Source: JBKJUK01 sp046590705 (lineage in GTDB: Bacteria; Acidobacteriota; Thermoanaerobaculia; Gp7-AA8). Taken from it: a stretch of 17,731 nucleotides of DNA. The notes under the pieces are model-generated. The model did not search any database and was not told the DNA's origin. It worked only from the letters and a program-made list of their open reading frames with translations. The translations under genes were made by a program, and so were the position numbers. The stretch is from contig JBKJUK010000101.1 of NCBI GenBank assembly GCA_046590705.1, forward strand, positions 1 through 17,731. The letters run 5' to 3'. This document shows positions 1 through 7,793 of the stretch, piece by piece (within the stretch, counting starts at the first letter, position 1; each line of letters starts with the position of its first letter).

Positions 1-357
1 CAGATCAGATCCGCGCGTTGGGCGGTTCCCACGCTTCCTGCCGGAATCACCAAGACCAAACAGATCCCCCAGAATGTCGGAAAAATCGACGAACTGGTTC
101 GGGTCGAATCCGCCGCCGCCCATCCCTGAGGCCTGATGGCCGTAGCGATCGTACCGATCCCGTTTCTCCTGGTCGGAAAGAACGCTGTAAGCCTCGGCAG
201 CTTCCTTGAACTTTTCCTCCGCCGCTTTATCGCCTGGATTTTTGTCGGGATGGTGCTGCACGGCCAGTCTCCGGTAGGCCTTCTTGATCTCGTCATCCGC
301 GGCCTGACGATTCACGCCTAGTACTTCATAGTAATCACGCTTCTGTGTAGTGGACAT
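1..357 (-). CDS. dnaJ: Chaperone protein DnaJ, N-terminal part (cut by window edge)
   Basis: Encodes the first 119 residues of the Hsp40 co-chaperone DnaJ, which stimulates the ATPase of DnaK and delivers unfolded clients in the cytoplasm. The J-domain is clear from about residue 7: YYEVLGV near the start, the essential HPD motif at residues 36-38, and the RYDRYGH segment that closes helix IV. A Gly/Phe-rich linker follows (GMGGGGFDPNQF, then SDILGDLFG). The zinc-finger and C-terminal domains lie beyond base 1. The ATG is at 357-355, 16 nt after the dnaK stop, with no strong Shine-Dalgarno sequence, so translation may depend on coupling to dnaK. It is the last visible gene of the hrcA-grpE-dnaK-dnaJ operon. 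DnaJ versus another J-protein is settled by the G/F linker and the operon context. Confidence 0.96.
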   Translation of the reverse strand, partial: MSTTQKRDYYEVLGVNRQAADDEIKKAYRRLAVQHHPDKNPGDKAAEEKFKEAAEAYSVLSDQEKRDRYDRYGHQASGMGGGGFDPNQFVDFSDILGDLFGLGDSGRKRGNRPTRGSDL

Positions 358-373
358 GGGTTTTTTCTACCGA

Positions 374-2206
374 CTAATCTGTGGTCGGCGCGTTCGCTTT
401 CAGCGGGTTGTAGAGCATGACGCTCGTGAGGATTTTGGAGGCGTTCTGCAGGTCGAAGATCGCATCGTTGAGAGGTTGTTTCTGTTCACTGGCGGCAGCG
501 GTCTTGGCGTTGGTCAGCAGTTTCTGCACTCTGGCCCGATCATCGTCGGAGAGAAGTTTTCCGAACTCACGGAACACTTTCTCGTTGGTATAGATCATCC
601 CCTCCAGACGATTGAGCAGCGTACGCAGCTCTCTGCGCTGCGAATCCGTTCTGGAGTTTTCCTGCGCTTCGTTGATGAGACGTTCGATCTCGTCCTTGGT
701 GAGGCCACCAGCTGGATTGATCTGCACGCCAGTCGACTGACCCGTAGCCTGATCCCGCGCGGTCACGCTGACCATTCCATTCGAATCGAGAGAAAACGTA
801 ACTTCGACCTGCGGCACACCGCGAGGCGCGGCCGGAATCCCGACCAGGTCAAACTTGCCGAGCGACTTGTTCTCTTTCGAGATTTCACGCTCACCCTGGA
901 GCACGTGCACCTGCACCTTGCTCTGGTTGTCGGCTACGGTGGTGAAGATCAGTGAGTTCTTGGTGGGAATGGTCGAGTTGCGATCAATGATCTTGGTGAA
1001 CAGGCCACCGTGCGTCTCGATGCCGAGTGAGAGCGGCGTGACGTCGAGCAGAATGAGGTCCTTGATGTCGCCCCGAAGGATACCGCCCTGGATGGCCGCC
1101 CCGACTGCCACGACTTCATCGGGATTGATGTTGCGATTCGCTTCGCGCCCAAACACACTGTTCACCGCTTCGACGACTTTCGGTGTGCGAGTCTGTCCGC
1201 CTACCAGGATCACTTCGTCGATCTGACCAGGCTGGAGCCCGGCCTGTTTGAGTGCGTCACGAACGGGAGCGATGGTGCGCTCGATCAGATCCTCGACCAT
1301 CACTTCGAACTCACGTCGGGTGAGGATACGATTCAGATGCTTCGGTCCGTCCTGATCGGCTGAAATGAACGGCAGCATGATCCGCGTCTCATCAGCAGTC
1401 GAGAGTTCGCATTTCGCCTTCTCCGATGCTTCCTTCAGGCGCTGCAGGGCCATGCGATCTTCGCGCAGATCGATCCCGGTATCACGCTGGAATCCTTCGA
1501 TGAGCCAGTCCGTCACACGCTTGTCGAAATCCTCGCCGCCGAGGTAGGTGTCTCCGGAAGTGGAGAGAACTTCGAAAAGTCCGTCATCGAGTTTGAGGAT
1601 CGAAACGTCGAAGGTTCCACCGCCGAGATCGTAAACGGCGATGGTCTGGTTGGTCTTGTTCTCGAGTCCGTAGGCCAGCGCCGCGGCGGTCGGCTCATTG
1701 ATGATACGGAGCACTTCGAGACCGGCGATCTTTCCGGCGTCGCGTGTGGCCTGCCGCTGCGAGTCGTTGAAGTAGGCAGGAACAGTGATGATGGCTTCAG
1801 TCACTTCTTCGCCGAGAAAATCTTCGGCGAAGGTCTTGATCTCCATGAGCACGAAGGCACTGATCTCTTCCGGTGAGTATTCGCGGTCCCGCACGCGGAC
1901 CTTCATGTCGCCGTTCGAGGCCGGCACGATCTGGTACGGCAGCACTTCCTTGGCTCGGCTGACTTCTTCCGCTTCGTACTTTCTGCCGATCAGACGTTTG
2001 ATCGCAAAAATCGTGTTGAAAGGATTGGTGATGGCCTGACGTTTCGCGATTTGACCGATCAGACGGTCGCCGTCCTCGGTGAAACCGACCACCGACGGCG
2101 TCGTTCTCGCGCCCTCGCGATTCGCGATTACCTGCGGAGTCGACACGTCGACTACAGCGACGCAGGAGTTGGTGGTCCCGAGATCAATCCCAATGACGCG
2201 CGGCAT
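374..2206 (-). CDS. dnaK: Molecular chaperone DnaK (Hsp70)
   Basis: A 610-residue Hsp70 that binds exposed hydrophobic peptides in an ATP-regulated cycle with DnaJ and GrpE. Visible landmarks are the phosphate-binding GIDLGTTNSC at residues 6-15, VPAYFNDSQRQAT around 142-154, the second phosphate loop LGGGTFD at 194-200, VILVGGQTRTP near 333-343, and the interdomain linker and start of the substrate domain DLILLDVTPLSLGIET at 383-398. The helical lid runs from about 500 to the end. The protein stops after ...NPLKANAPTTD and lacks the long disordered or EEVD-like tail of many DnaKs, so it is at the short end of the family. The start at 2206 has a good ribosome site (GAGGAAGGG, 6 nt spacing). 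It lies 29 nt downstream of grpE. Confidence 0.98.
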   Translation of the reverse strand: MPRVIGIDLGTTNSCVAVVDVSTPQVIANREGARTTPSVVGFTEDGDRLIGQIAKRQAITNPFNTIFAIKRLIGRKYEAEEVSRAKEVLPYQIVPASNGDMKVRVRDREYSPEEISAFVLMEIKTFAEDFLGEEVTEAIITVPAYFNDSQRQATRDAGKIAGLEVLRIINEPTAAALAYGLENKTNQTIAVYDLGGGTFDVSILKLDDGLFEVLSTSGDTYLGGEDFDKRVTDWLIEGFQRDTGIDLREDRMALQRLKEASEKAKCELSTADETRIMLPFISADQDGPKHLNRILTRREFEVMVEDLIERTIAPVRDALKQAGLQPGQIDEVILVGGQTRTPKVVEAVNSVFGREANRNINPDEVVAVGAAIQGGILRGDIKDLILLDVTPLSLGIETHGGLFTKIIDRNSTIPTKNSLIFTTVADNQSKVQVHVLQGEREISKENKSLGKFDLVGIPAAPRGVPQVEVTFSLDSNGMVSVTARDQATGQSTGVQINPAGGLTKDEIERLINEAQENSRTDSQRRELRTLLNRLEGMIYTNEKVFREFGKLLSDDDRARVQKLLTNAKTAAASEQKQPLNDAIFDLQNASKILTSVMLYNPLKANAPTTD

Positions 2207-2212
2207 TCAGCG

Positions 2213-2221
2213 CCCTTCCTC
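2213..2221 (-). promoter_or_regulatory. Ribosome binding site of dnaK
   Basis: The minus strand reads GAGGAAGGG, ending 6 nt before the dnaK ATG. This is a strong Shine-Dalgarno match and fixes the dnaK start at 2206. Confidence 0.75.
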
Positions 2222-2235
2222 GAAAAAAACTCTCA

Positions 2236-2856
2236 TCATTGATTCTCGTTGCCCACGGCCACTTTGACCATGGCCGGACGAACGAGACGATCATTCAGAA
2301 AGTAGCCCTTCTGCAGGACCTGCGTCACTGTGTTCGCCGGTTCAGTGCTCTGCTCGTCGCGCATGATGGCCTCGTGCAGGGTCGGGTCGAACTGCACCGA
2401 AGAATCTTCGATCGATTTCACACCGTGTCGCTGCAGAACCGACAGCAACTGCCGGTGAATCATCTCGATTCCCTTCCGGAACTCATCGCTGGCTTCGCCG
2501 CCCGTTTCGAGAGCGCGCTCGAAGTTGTCGAGTACCGGCAGGACGTCCCGAATGATCCCGGAGAGAGCCGCCCGCAGGTAATCACTCTTCTCTTTCTCGA
2601 TGCGGCGGCGGAAGTTTTCGAAGTCAGCCCGAGCACGAAGAAACTGATCTTTCAGCTCCTGATTCTCTGCTCGCAATCCTTCGGCCGTGTCATCCGACGC
2701 AACGGCGGCTGGCCGGGAAGGTTGGTCCGGTTCTTCTTCGAGAATCTCGATGTCTTTCAGTTCGACGCCCGTTGCTTCCGGCTCGCTGATGACTTCGCCC
2801 TTCTCGTCAATGATGTAGTAATCGTCATCAATGTCGCTGCTATTTTCGTCGCTCAA
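2236..2856 (-). CDS. grpE: Nucleotide exchange factor GrpE
   Basis: A 206-residue GrpE that releases ADP from DnaK. The first 58 or so residues are acidic and probably disordered. A long helical region (about 58-97, including ADFENFRRRIEKEK) forms the dimer stalk, VLPVLDNFERAL lies at 107-116, and the C-terminal beta domain carries the family signature GYFLNDRLVRPAMVKVAVG at 184-202. The start is a TTG at 2856-2854 that overlaps the hrcA TGA (sequence TTGA). An AGGAG at 2865-2869 sits 8 nt upstream, and no other suitable in-frame start exists before the conserved core, so TTG is well supported. Translation is probably coupled to hrcA. The order hrcA-grpE-dnaK-dnaJ is the classic HrcA-controlled operon. 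Confidence 0.97.
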   Translation of the reverse strand: MSDENSSDIDDDYYIIDEKGEVISEPEATGVELKDIEILEEEPDQPSRPAAVASDDTAEGLRAENQELKDQFLRARADFENFRRRIEKEKSDYLRAALSGIIRDVLPVLDNFERALETGGEASDEFRKGIEMIHRQLLSVLQRHGVKSIEDSSVQFDPTLHEAIMRDEQSTEPANTVTQVLQKGYFLNDRLVRPAMVKVAVGNENQ

Positions 2857-3929
2857 GAAGTCTGCTCCTGATGAGTTTCTTCGATTTTTTTACTTAGAGC
2901 CCGGCCCAGATAATCTACCAACGGTGCCACGCGTCCATACTCCATTCTGGTTGGCCCTATGATTCCAACCATCCCAGCCGGGCTCGACGACGAACCGTAC
3001 CGGGTGGCTACGAGGGCAAAATTGTAGCTTCTGGTGAAGTGACTTTCCGAACCAACCAGAATCTGAATACCATCTTCAGTGAGGCAGCGCTTGAGAATCT
3101 CGACCAGCCGCTCCTTGTCCTGGAGAGCCAGGAAGGTCTTCTTCATGGTCTCGGCATTCGCAAATTCCGGCTTATTGAGAATGGACGAGGTGCCCTCCAC
3201 AAAAAGATCCTTCTCGCTTGGGCGGGCATCCTCCACGGCTTCGATCCCGAGGGCCAGACCTCTGCGGTGCGCTTCATCTGAAGTTGCGCGCTCGTGACTG
3301 ATCAGGGTCAGCAGCTGCTCATGAATCACGTCGAGCGTAAGCCCGCTGAACTCTGCGGATAAGAACCTGCTGATGCCCTGCAACTCATCGCGGGAGAACG
3401 AGAAGGGGGTCTCGATCATTTTGTTCACCACGACACCGTTGGTGGCCACGACCACGCAGAGCAGTTTTCGATCGGCGACCAGAATGAAGTCGACGCTTCG
3501 CATGGCCAGATGGTGAAGCGTGGGGATGAAGGCCAGACCAATCTGATCGCTCATCTTCGAGAGAATCCGCGAAGCGATCTGCATTACGTCGTCGATCTCG
3601 TTCACCTGACGCACCTGATCATCGATGGTCTCCATCTCGTGCTGAGACAGGCGCCGGGACTTCATCAGGTTGTTAATGAAGAAGCGGTACCCACGATCGG
3701 TCGGAATCCGGCCGGCAGAGGTGTGCGGCTGATAGACGTAACCGGCATCTTCCAGATCTGCCATGACGTTTCGCAGAGATGCCGGAGACAACTCGAAGCG
3801 GCCGCAGCGGGCAAGGGACCGTGAGCTGATCGGGTCACCACCTGCGGTGTACTGCAGCACGATCTCCCGCAGCACTTCGCGTGCACGCGGATCGAGTTCT
3901 TCGCCTTGCAGATCGGTTTTGTGGGCCAT
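2853..3929 (-). CDS. hrcA: Heat-inducible transcription repressor HrcA
   Basis: A 358-residue HrcA, the repressor that binds CIRCE operators and is kept active by GroEL in well-studied bacteria. The N-terminal winged-helix domain (about 12-80) includes ISSRSLAR, SPASLRNVMADLEDAGY and the highly conserved SAGRIPTDRGYRFF at 71-84. A GAF-like and insertion region follows, and the C-terminus has the typical ILVGSE, GIIGPTRMEYGR and VDYLGRAL segments. The ATG is at 3929-3927, and only 4 nt separate it from a CIRCE element (3934-3960), which implies autoregulation of the whole operon. No good Shine-Dalgarno sequence is visible because the operator occupies that space. The stop overlaps grpE by 4 nt. 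Confidence 0.97.
   Translation of the reverse strand: MAHKTDLQGEELDPRAREVLREIVLQYTAGGDPISSRSLARCGRFELSPASLRNVMADLEDAGYVYQPHTSAGRIPTDRGYRFFINNLMKSRRLSQHEMETIDDQVRQVNEIDDVMQIASRILSKMSDQIGLAFIPTLHHLAMRSVDFILVADRKLLCVVVATNGVVVNKMIETPFSFSRDELQGISRFLSAEFSGLTLDVIHEQLLTLISHERATSDEAHRRGLALGIEAVEDARPSEKDLFVEGTSSILNKPEFANAETMKKTFLALQDKERLVEILKRCLTEDGIQILVGSESHFTRSYNFALVATRYGSSSSPAGMVGIIGPTRMEYGRVAPLVDYLGRALSKKIEETHQEQTS
2865..2869 (-). promoter_or_regulatory. Ribosome binding site deciding the TTG start of grpE
   Basis: The minus strand carries AGGAG inside the last codons of hrcA, 8 nt before the TTG of grpE. Its spacing is what makes the non-ATG start credible. Confidence 0.7.
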
Positions 3930-3933
3930 GGTT

Positions 3934-3960
3934 TTAGCAGTCTGACTCGCGGAGTGCCAA
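3934..3960. promoter_or_regulatory. CIRCE operator (HrcA binding site)
   Basis: The plus strand reads TTAGCAGTC, then nine bases, then GAGTGCCAA. The known consensus is TTAGCACTC-N9-GAGTGCTAA, so 16 of 18 arm positions match and the spacer has exactly the expected length. The element lies 4 nt upstream of the hrcA ATG, in what would be the 5' untranslated region. That is where CIRCE usually sits, and it predicts repression of hrcA-grpE-dnaK-dnaJ by HrcA. Spacing, position and the neighbouring hrcA gene make this a confident call even with one mismatch per arm. Confidence 0.93.
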
Positions 3961-4004
3961 CATCAGGAACGGACAACGCCGAAGTTCGCCGGGAGCTTCC
4001 CGTC

Positions 4005-4010
4005 ATCATA
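4005..4010 (-). promoter_or_regulatory. Candidate -10 element for the hrcA operon
   Basis: The minus strand reads TATGAT (5 of 6 to TATAAT), about 76 nt upstream of the hrcA start. It would place the transcription start just before the CIRCE element. No matching -35 hexamer is visible, so this is only a candidate. Confidence 0.3.
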
Positions 4011-4096
4011 CCCTCTGGCCGCGCTGCCGCCCACCGGAAGCCTGCGCCCGCTGGGGCGGGGAAGCACGCGCTTCATTCTGAGGTTAAGATCGAGAC

Positions 4097-4732
4097 ATGA
4101 AGTCTCTTCTGCTCTCGTTCCTCCTCCTGCTCGCGTCCCCTGCCATCAAGGCCTCGGTTCTTGACCGTGTCGCGGCGGTCGTCGACAAGCAGGTGATCAC
4201 CGTAAGCGAAATCAACCAGCTGGTCAGATTGAAGTTCTTTCCGGCGGTTCAGGGTGAGACAGACGACCAGTACCGTCGCCGGATTCTGGACGGCATGATC
4301 GCGCAGGCGCTTCGTTACCGCGATGTGGAACGCTTCGGAGCGCAGGATGTTCCGGTCGATTCCATCGAGTCGCGGCTGCTGGAAATTGAGAAGAGTCTGG
4401 GAGGCAGTGCGGGCTTCGCTACCGTTCTCGCCGAGATCGAGTTATCACAGGATGAGGTGAAGGCTCTCATCAAGAGGCAACTGCAGGTGGACGCCTACAT
4501 CGACGAGCGATTCTCTCCACTGATCTTCGTGCCGCTGGAAGAGATCGAGCGCTATCACAAAGAGGTCTGGAGCGAGCAGCGTCGTGATCGCGGCCTCCCC
4601 GTTCTCGCAGTTGGCGATGTTCGGGAAGAGATCAGAAACCTGCTGAAGTCCGAACGGCTCTCACAGGAAATCAGCACCTGGACCACACAACTTCGTTCAA
4701 GGGCAAACGTCGATATACTGGCGTATCGCTGA
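4097..4732 (+). CDS. Exported SurA-N-like chaperone without PPIase domain
   Basis: A 211-residue protein with a clear signal peptide (Lys2, then a hydrophobic stretch at residues 4-13, probable cleavage after Ala19). The mature start LDRVAAVVDKQVITVSEIN (22-40) is the hallmark of the SurA/PpiD/PrsA chaperone fold. The rest is helical and charged: a DGMIAQALRYRDVERFG segment near 69-85, then SQDEVKALIKRQLQVDAYI. The C-terminal helix (EIRNLLKSERLSQEISTW) would pack back on the N-terminal domain. No parvulin domain is present, so it probably acts as a periplasmic holdase for envelope proteins and not as an isomerase. It diverges from hrcA across 167 nt containing the CIRCE site. The start is chosen because the signal peptide begins there; the Shine-Dalgarno sequence is weak. 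Confidence 0.82.
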   Translation: MKSLLLSFLLLLASPAIKASVLDRVAAVVDKQVITVSEINQLVRLKFFPAVQGETDDQYRRRILDGMIAQALRYRDVERFGAQDVPVDSIESRLLEIEKSLGGSAGFATVLAEIELSQDEVKALIKRQLQVDAYIDERFSPLIFVPLEEIERYHKEVWSEQRRDRGLPVLAVGDVREEIRNLLKSERLSQEISTWTTQLRSRANVDILAYR

Positions 4733-4783
4733 AAGCCACGGTTGTACTCGGCGCTCGCCTGAACGGAAATTCTGCACGCCCCG

Positions 4784-4968
4784 CGACGTCATTCCGACGA
4801 GCCGCGTAATCGCACGAGTGACGCTACCGTGACAGCGAGGAGGAATCTCCGGTCCGCACGGATGCGGTGGATCGGCTCAACCCTCGCGGCGCGGATCGGA
4901 GATTCCTCTTCGCACGACACACCTCGCACTGCTCACAAGTTCAGCGCGTGCTCATCGGAATGACGTCG
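4784..4968. repeat. Nested inverted repeat (dispersed-repeat-like) between convergent genes
   Basis: Outer arms 4784-4802 and 4950-4968 (core GACGTCATTCCGA) are reverse complements at 18 of 19 positions. Inner arms 4836-4857 and 4891-4912 (core GAGGAATCTCCG) match at 20 of 22. The order is outer arm, 33-nt spacer, inner arm, 33-nt loop, inner arm, 37-nt spacer, outer arm. The element occupies most of the 295-nt gap between the SurA-like gene and ligA, whose transcripts converge here, so an RNA hairpin from either strand could help terminate transcription. No T-tract is present. Sequences with GTCATTCCGA...GAGGAATCTCC resemble repeats I recall from many bacterial genomes, but I cannot verify that here. 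Confidence 0.85.
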
Positions 4969-5027
4969 TGGTAAACATCACCTGATCATCACGGATCACA
5001 GCTTTCGAACAACCTTCAAATCTTTTC

Positions 5028-7022
5028 TCACTCGGACAGTCCGGCCACCATCGCCAGGAACTCATCCTCAGTCACGATCTTCACCTTCAGAGTTTCTGCT
5101 TTCTCGAGTTTCGAGCCTGCGTTCTCGCCAGCCACCAGCAGGCTTGTCTTCGAAGAGACGGAACCTGAGGCTTTTCCGCCTTCCCGTTCAATCAGCTTAT
5201 GAATCTCGTCGCGCGTATGTCGTCGAAGGGTTCCGGTCACCACCACGGTCATGTTCTGCAGTGAATCGCCGGAGACTCGGGAGGTGAACGTTGGCGAGAC
5301 ACCAAGTTCGTGCATCCGCTCCAGGCGTGCCCGGTTGGAAGGGTCCGCTGCCCATGAGATGATTGCCTCCGCAACGCGGGGGCCGATTTCCGGCACCGCG
5401 GTAAGGGCGGCCAGATCGGCATTCAGCAGATTCTCGATGGAGTGGAACTCCGCTGCCAGCAACTTCGCAACCCGTTCACCGACAAAGCGAATTCCGATGC
5501 CGAAGATCAGCCTCTCCAACTCATTCGTCCGGGATCGTTCAATCTCCTCCAGAAGATTCGAGGCTGATTTTTCACCCCAACGCTGCTGTGAAGTCAGCTG
5601 CTCGAGAGTCAGCGCGTAAATCGAGGAAAAATCTTCGAGCAGACCGGCGGCGATGAATGTATCGATCACCTTCTCTCCAATTCCCTCGATGTTCATCGCT
5701 TTGCGGCTGGTGAAATGCAGGATGGACTCGCGCCTGATGGCGGGACAGGCAATGTTCACACAACGAACCGCCACCTCTTCCTCGCCCTGCTCCAGCCTTT
5801 CACCACAGGCCGGACACTGCAGAGGAACGTCCAACGCTGCACTGCCTTCCGGTCTCAGCTCCATCACCACACTGACGACTTTCGGAATCACGTCACCGCC
5901 CTTCTCGACATTCACCGTGTCACCGACTCTGATGTCTTTGCGCGCAACCTCCTCGAAGTTATGGAGTGTGGATCGTCGAACGGTCGAGCCACCGATGATC
6001 ACCGGATCAAAGTTCGCAACTGGTGTGATCGTACCCGTTCGACCTACCTGAAATGTGATCGAGCGAATCACGGTGCGGGCCGCCTCGGGCGGATACTTGA
6101 ATGCGATTGCCCATCGCGGGGCCTTGGAGGTTGCGCCGAGTTCTTCCTGATACTCGCGGCGATTCACCTTCACCACGATTCCGTCGATCTCGAAATCGAG
6201 CCCTGCTCGTTTGTCCTGCCACTCTTCAATGAAAACCCGGACTTCTTCGAGGGATCGACAGACCGCTCTGCCTGGATTGGTCGCGAAACCCAGTCGTTCG
6301 AGAACTTCGTACACCTCGGACTGAGAGTCGAGGCGATGCTCTCCGGCACGAAGAATCTGATAGGCGAACGCCTTCAATCCCCGCTTCGCAGTCTGCTTCG
6401 AATCCTTGTAACGTACCGCGCCCGCCGCGGCGTTCCGCGGGTTCGCGAACAGCTCTTCCCCCGCTTCTTCCCTCTGCTCGTTGAGTCGGACGAACTGTTT
6501 TTTGTCGATGTAAATCTCACCTCGCACTTCCAGCGGATCGAACTCCTGGGGCACGATGAGGGGCAGTGAGCGAACGGTTCGCACATTCACGGTGACGTCG
6601 TCGCCGCGGACGCCGTCCCCGCGCGTTGCAGCGCGTGTGAGCCGGCCACCCTCGTAGAGAAGATCGATCGAGACTCCGTCGATCTTGAGTTCAGCTTCGT
6701 ACTCGATCTCCTCCCGTCCGAGATTCTTTCTCACCCGCGCGTCCCACTCGTCGAGCTCTTCATAGGAGTAGGCGTTCTCGATGGAGAGCATAGGAGGGTC
6801 ATGAATGACGCGAACGAAATTGTCGGTGGGAGCCCCGCCGACACGCACCGATGGCGAGATGTCCGACTGAAGTTCCGGATGCTCCGCTTCCAGAATCATC
6901 AAGCGGCGCATGAGTTGATCGAAGTCGTAGTCGCTGATCTCGGGCTTGCTCTCGACGTAGTAGAGGCGTTCATGTCGGAGCAGTTCGTTCCGGAGATTCT
7001 CGATTTCCTCTAGCGGGGTCAT
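5028..7022 (-). CDS. ligA: NAD-dependent DNA ligase LigA
   Basis: A 664-residue ligase that seals nicks using NAD+ in replication and repair. Domain Ia (LRNELLRHERLYYVESKPEISDYDFD) binds NMN. The adenylation motif is KIDG with the nucleophile Lys113 (Lys115 in E. coli). DGIVVKVN (Lys285) and the OB fold follow. The zinc finger uses Cys403, Cys406, Cys421 and Cys426. The helix-hairpin-helix domain runs about 435-575, and a C-terminal BRCT domain starts near 584 (MTVVVTGTLRRHTRDEI). The frame stays open upstream to a GTG at 7313, which would add 97 residues unlike LigA. The ATG at 7022 is preferred because it places the active-site and zinc residues within a few positions of their E. coli numbers. 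An alternative ATG is at 7046. It is divergent from the receiver-domain gene. Confidence 0.96.
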   Translation of the reverse strand: MTPLEEIENLRNELLRHERLYYVESKPEISDYDFDQLMRRLMILEAEHPELQSDISPSVRVGGAPTDNFVRVIHDPPMLSIENAYSYEELDEWDARVRKNLGREEIEYEAELKIDGVSIDLLYEGGRLTRAATRGDGVRGDDVTVNVRTVRSLPLIVPQEFDPLEVRGEIYIDKKQFVRLNEQREEAGEELFANPRNAAAGAVRYKDSKQTAKRGLKAFAYQILRAGEHRLDSQSEVYEVLERLGFATNPGRAVCRSLEEVRVFIEEWQDKRAGLDFEIDGIVVKVNRREYQEELGATSKAPRWAIAFKYPPEAARTVIRSITFQVGRTGTITPVANFDPVIIGGSTVRRSTLHNFEEVARKDIRVGDTVNVEKGGDVIPKVVSVVMELRPEGSAALDVPLQCPACGERLEQGEEEVAVRCVNIACPAIRRESILHFTSRKAMNIEGIGEKVIDTFIAAGLLEDFSSIYALTLEQLTSQQRWGEKSASNLLEEIERSRTNELERLIFGIGIRFVGERVAKLLAAEFHSIENLLNADLAALTAVPEIGPRVAEAIISWAADPSNRARLERMHELGVSPTFTSRVSGDSLQNMTVVVTGTLRRHTRDEIHKLIEREGGKASGSVSSKTSLLVAGENAGSKLEKAETLKVKIVTEDEFLAMVAGLSE

Positions 7023-7340
7023 ATAGGCGTCGGGCGCTCCACTCATTCTGTCGGGCCCATGCTCAGCAGCTACGTTCGTCCGAAGCCCGACCGGCTCGCT
7101 GCGCGCGTCGCTACGATAAACCATCTGCCGCTTCAGTACATCGAATGCACACGCCAAAGTTCCACGGAGCAGAAAATCCTGGTAGACGCGCAAGCCTCGA
7201 TCCAATGGGGACAAGAAAAACGGCTGAATCACGCGTGCAGGAGATGCCTCAGCTCCCAGTAGAGCTTGCCGTAGCTTCTTGAAGGGCATACACTTAGAAC
7301 GCAGGTCCGGCACTCAAATTGATGGTAATCACTCTGAATT
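7023..7340. other. Gene-free stretch between ligA and receiver gene
   Basis: This 318-nt divergent intergenic region should hold promoters for ligA and the receiver gene, but I could not identify convincing -35/-10 pairs. The ligA reading frame continues open through most of it to a GTG at 7313. The encoded 97 residues show no LigA similarity and no recognisable domain, so I treat them as untranslated. Unlike the other long gaps in this window, no inverted repeat is visible. Confidence 0.5.
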
Positions 7341-7793
7341 GTGAAAATGACCGCTCCAAGTCCGATTTCTGTGCAGGCGAATGGCCGTCGAATTCTAGTG
7401 ATCGACGACGATCTCGCTATACGAGTGCTGCTCGATGCGGTCCTTCGACGGGTCGGATTCACGGTGTGCCTCGCTGAAGACGGCCAGGCCGGAATCGATC
7501 GGCTGGGGGAAGGGCCGGTCTACGATCTGATTCTGCTGGATCTCATGATGCCGCGACTGAACGGCTACGAGTTCCTGGGACGACTGCCACACCTTGCTCT
7601 CGAAAAGCGACCGCATGTCATCGTGTTCACCGCCGCCGGTCAGAGAGGCGTCGCCAAGATCCCGGAGAACGCGATCTGCCGCTCGATCCTCAAACCGTTC
7701 GATCTCGAAACCTTCCTGCAACTGATCGGCGAGTGCATCGACGGTCATCCCCTCGCGCCGGTCGGGTCCGGATCTTCCGCGCTCCTCGCCTGA
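7341..7793 (+). CDS. Stand-alone response regulator receiver domain protein
   Basis: A 150-residue protein consisting of a single CheY-like receiver domain, with no DNA-binding or enzymatic output domain. The fold starts at RILVIDDD (acidic pocket Asp22-Asp24). The phospho-acceptor is Asp67 in YDLILLDLMMP, the switch Thr is Thr97 in VIVFTAAG, and the conserved Lys is Lys118 in SILKPFDLETFL. The last 20 residues are a Gly/Ser/Ala-rich tail. It probably relays phosphate to a partner protein encoded elsewhere; no histidine kinase is nearby. The start is a GTG at 7341 or the ATG two codons later (7347), and neither has a clear Shine-Dalgarno sequence. Its 3' end overlaps the convergent methyltransferase gene by 49 bp. 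Confidence 0.9.
   Translation: MKMTAPSPISVQANGRRILVIDDDLAIRVLLDAVLRRVGFTVCLAEDGQAGIDRLGEGPVYDLILLDLMMPRLNGYEFLGRLPHLALEKRPHVIVFTAAGQRGVAKIPENAICRSILKPFDLETFLQLIGECIDGHPLAPVGSGSSALLA

Noticed and set aside
4836..4912. The inner palindrome as a classical Rho-independent terminator
   Set aside because: The stem is strong but there is no T-tract on either side and the loop is 33 nt. It is better described as part of a repeat, though it may still aid termination.
5715..6569. A 284-codon plus-strand open frame opposite ligA
   Set aside because: Antisense shadow of a conserved ligase gene with strong family motifs; the encoded protein shows no domain pattern.
7229..7462. A minus-strand open frame ending YGKLYWELRHLLHA as a gene remnant upstream of ligA
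   Set aside because: Most of it lies antisense to the receiver gene, and the ending alone is too short to assign to any family.
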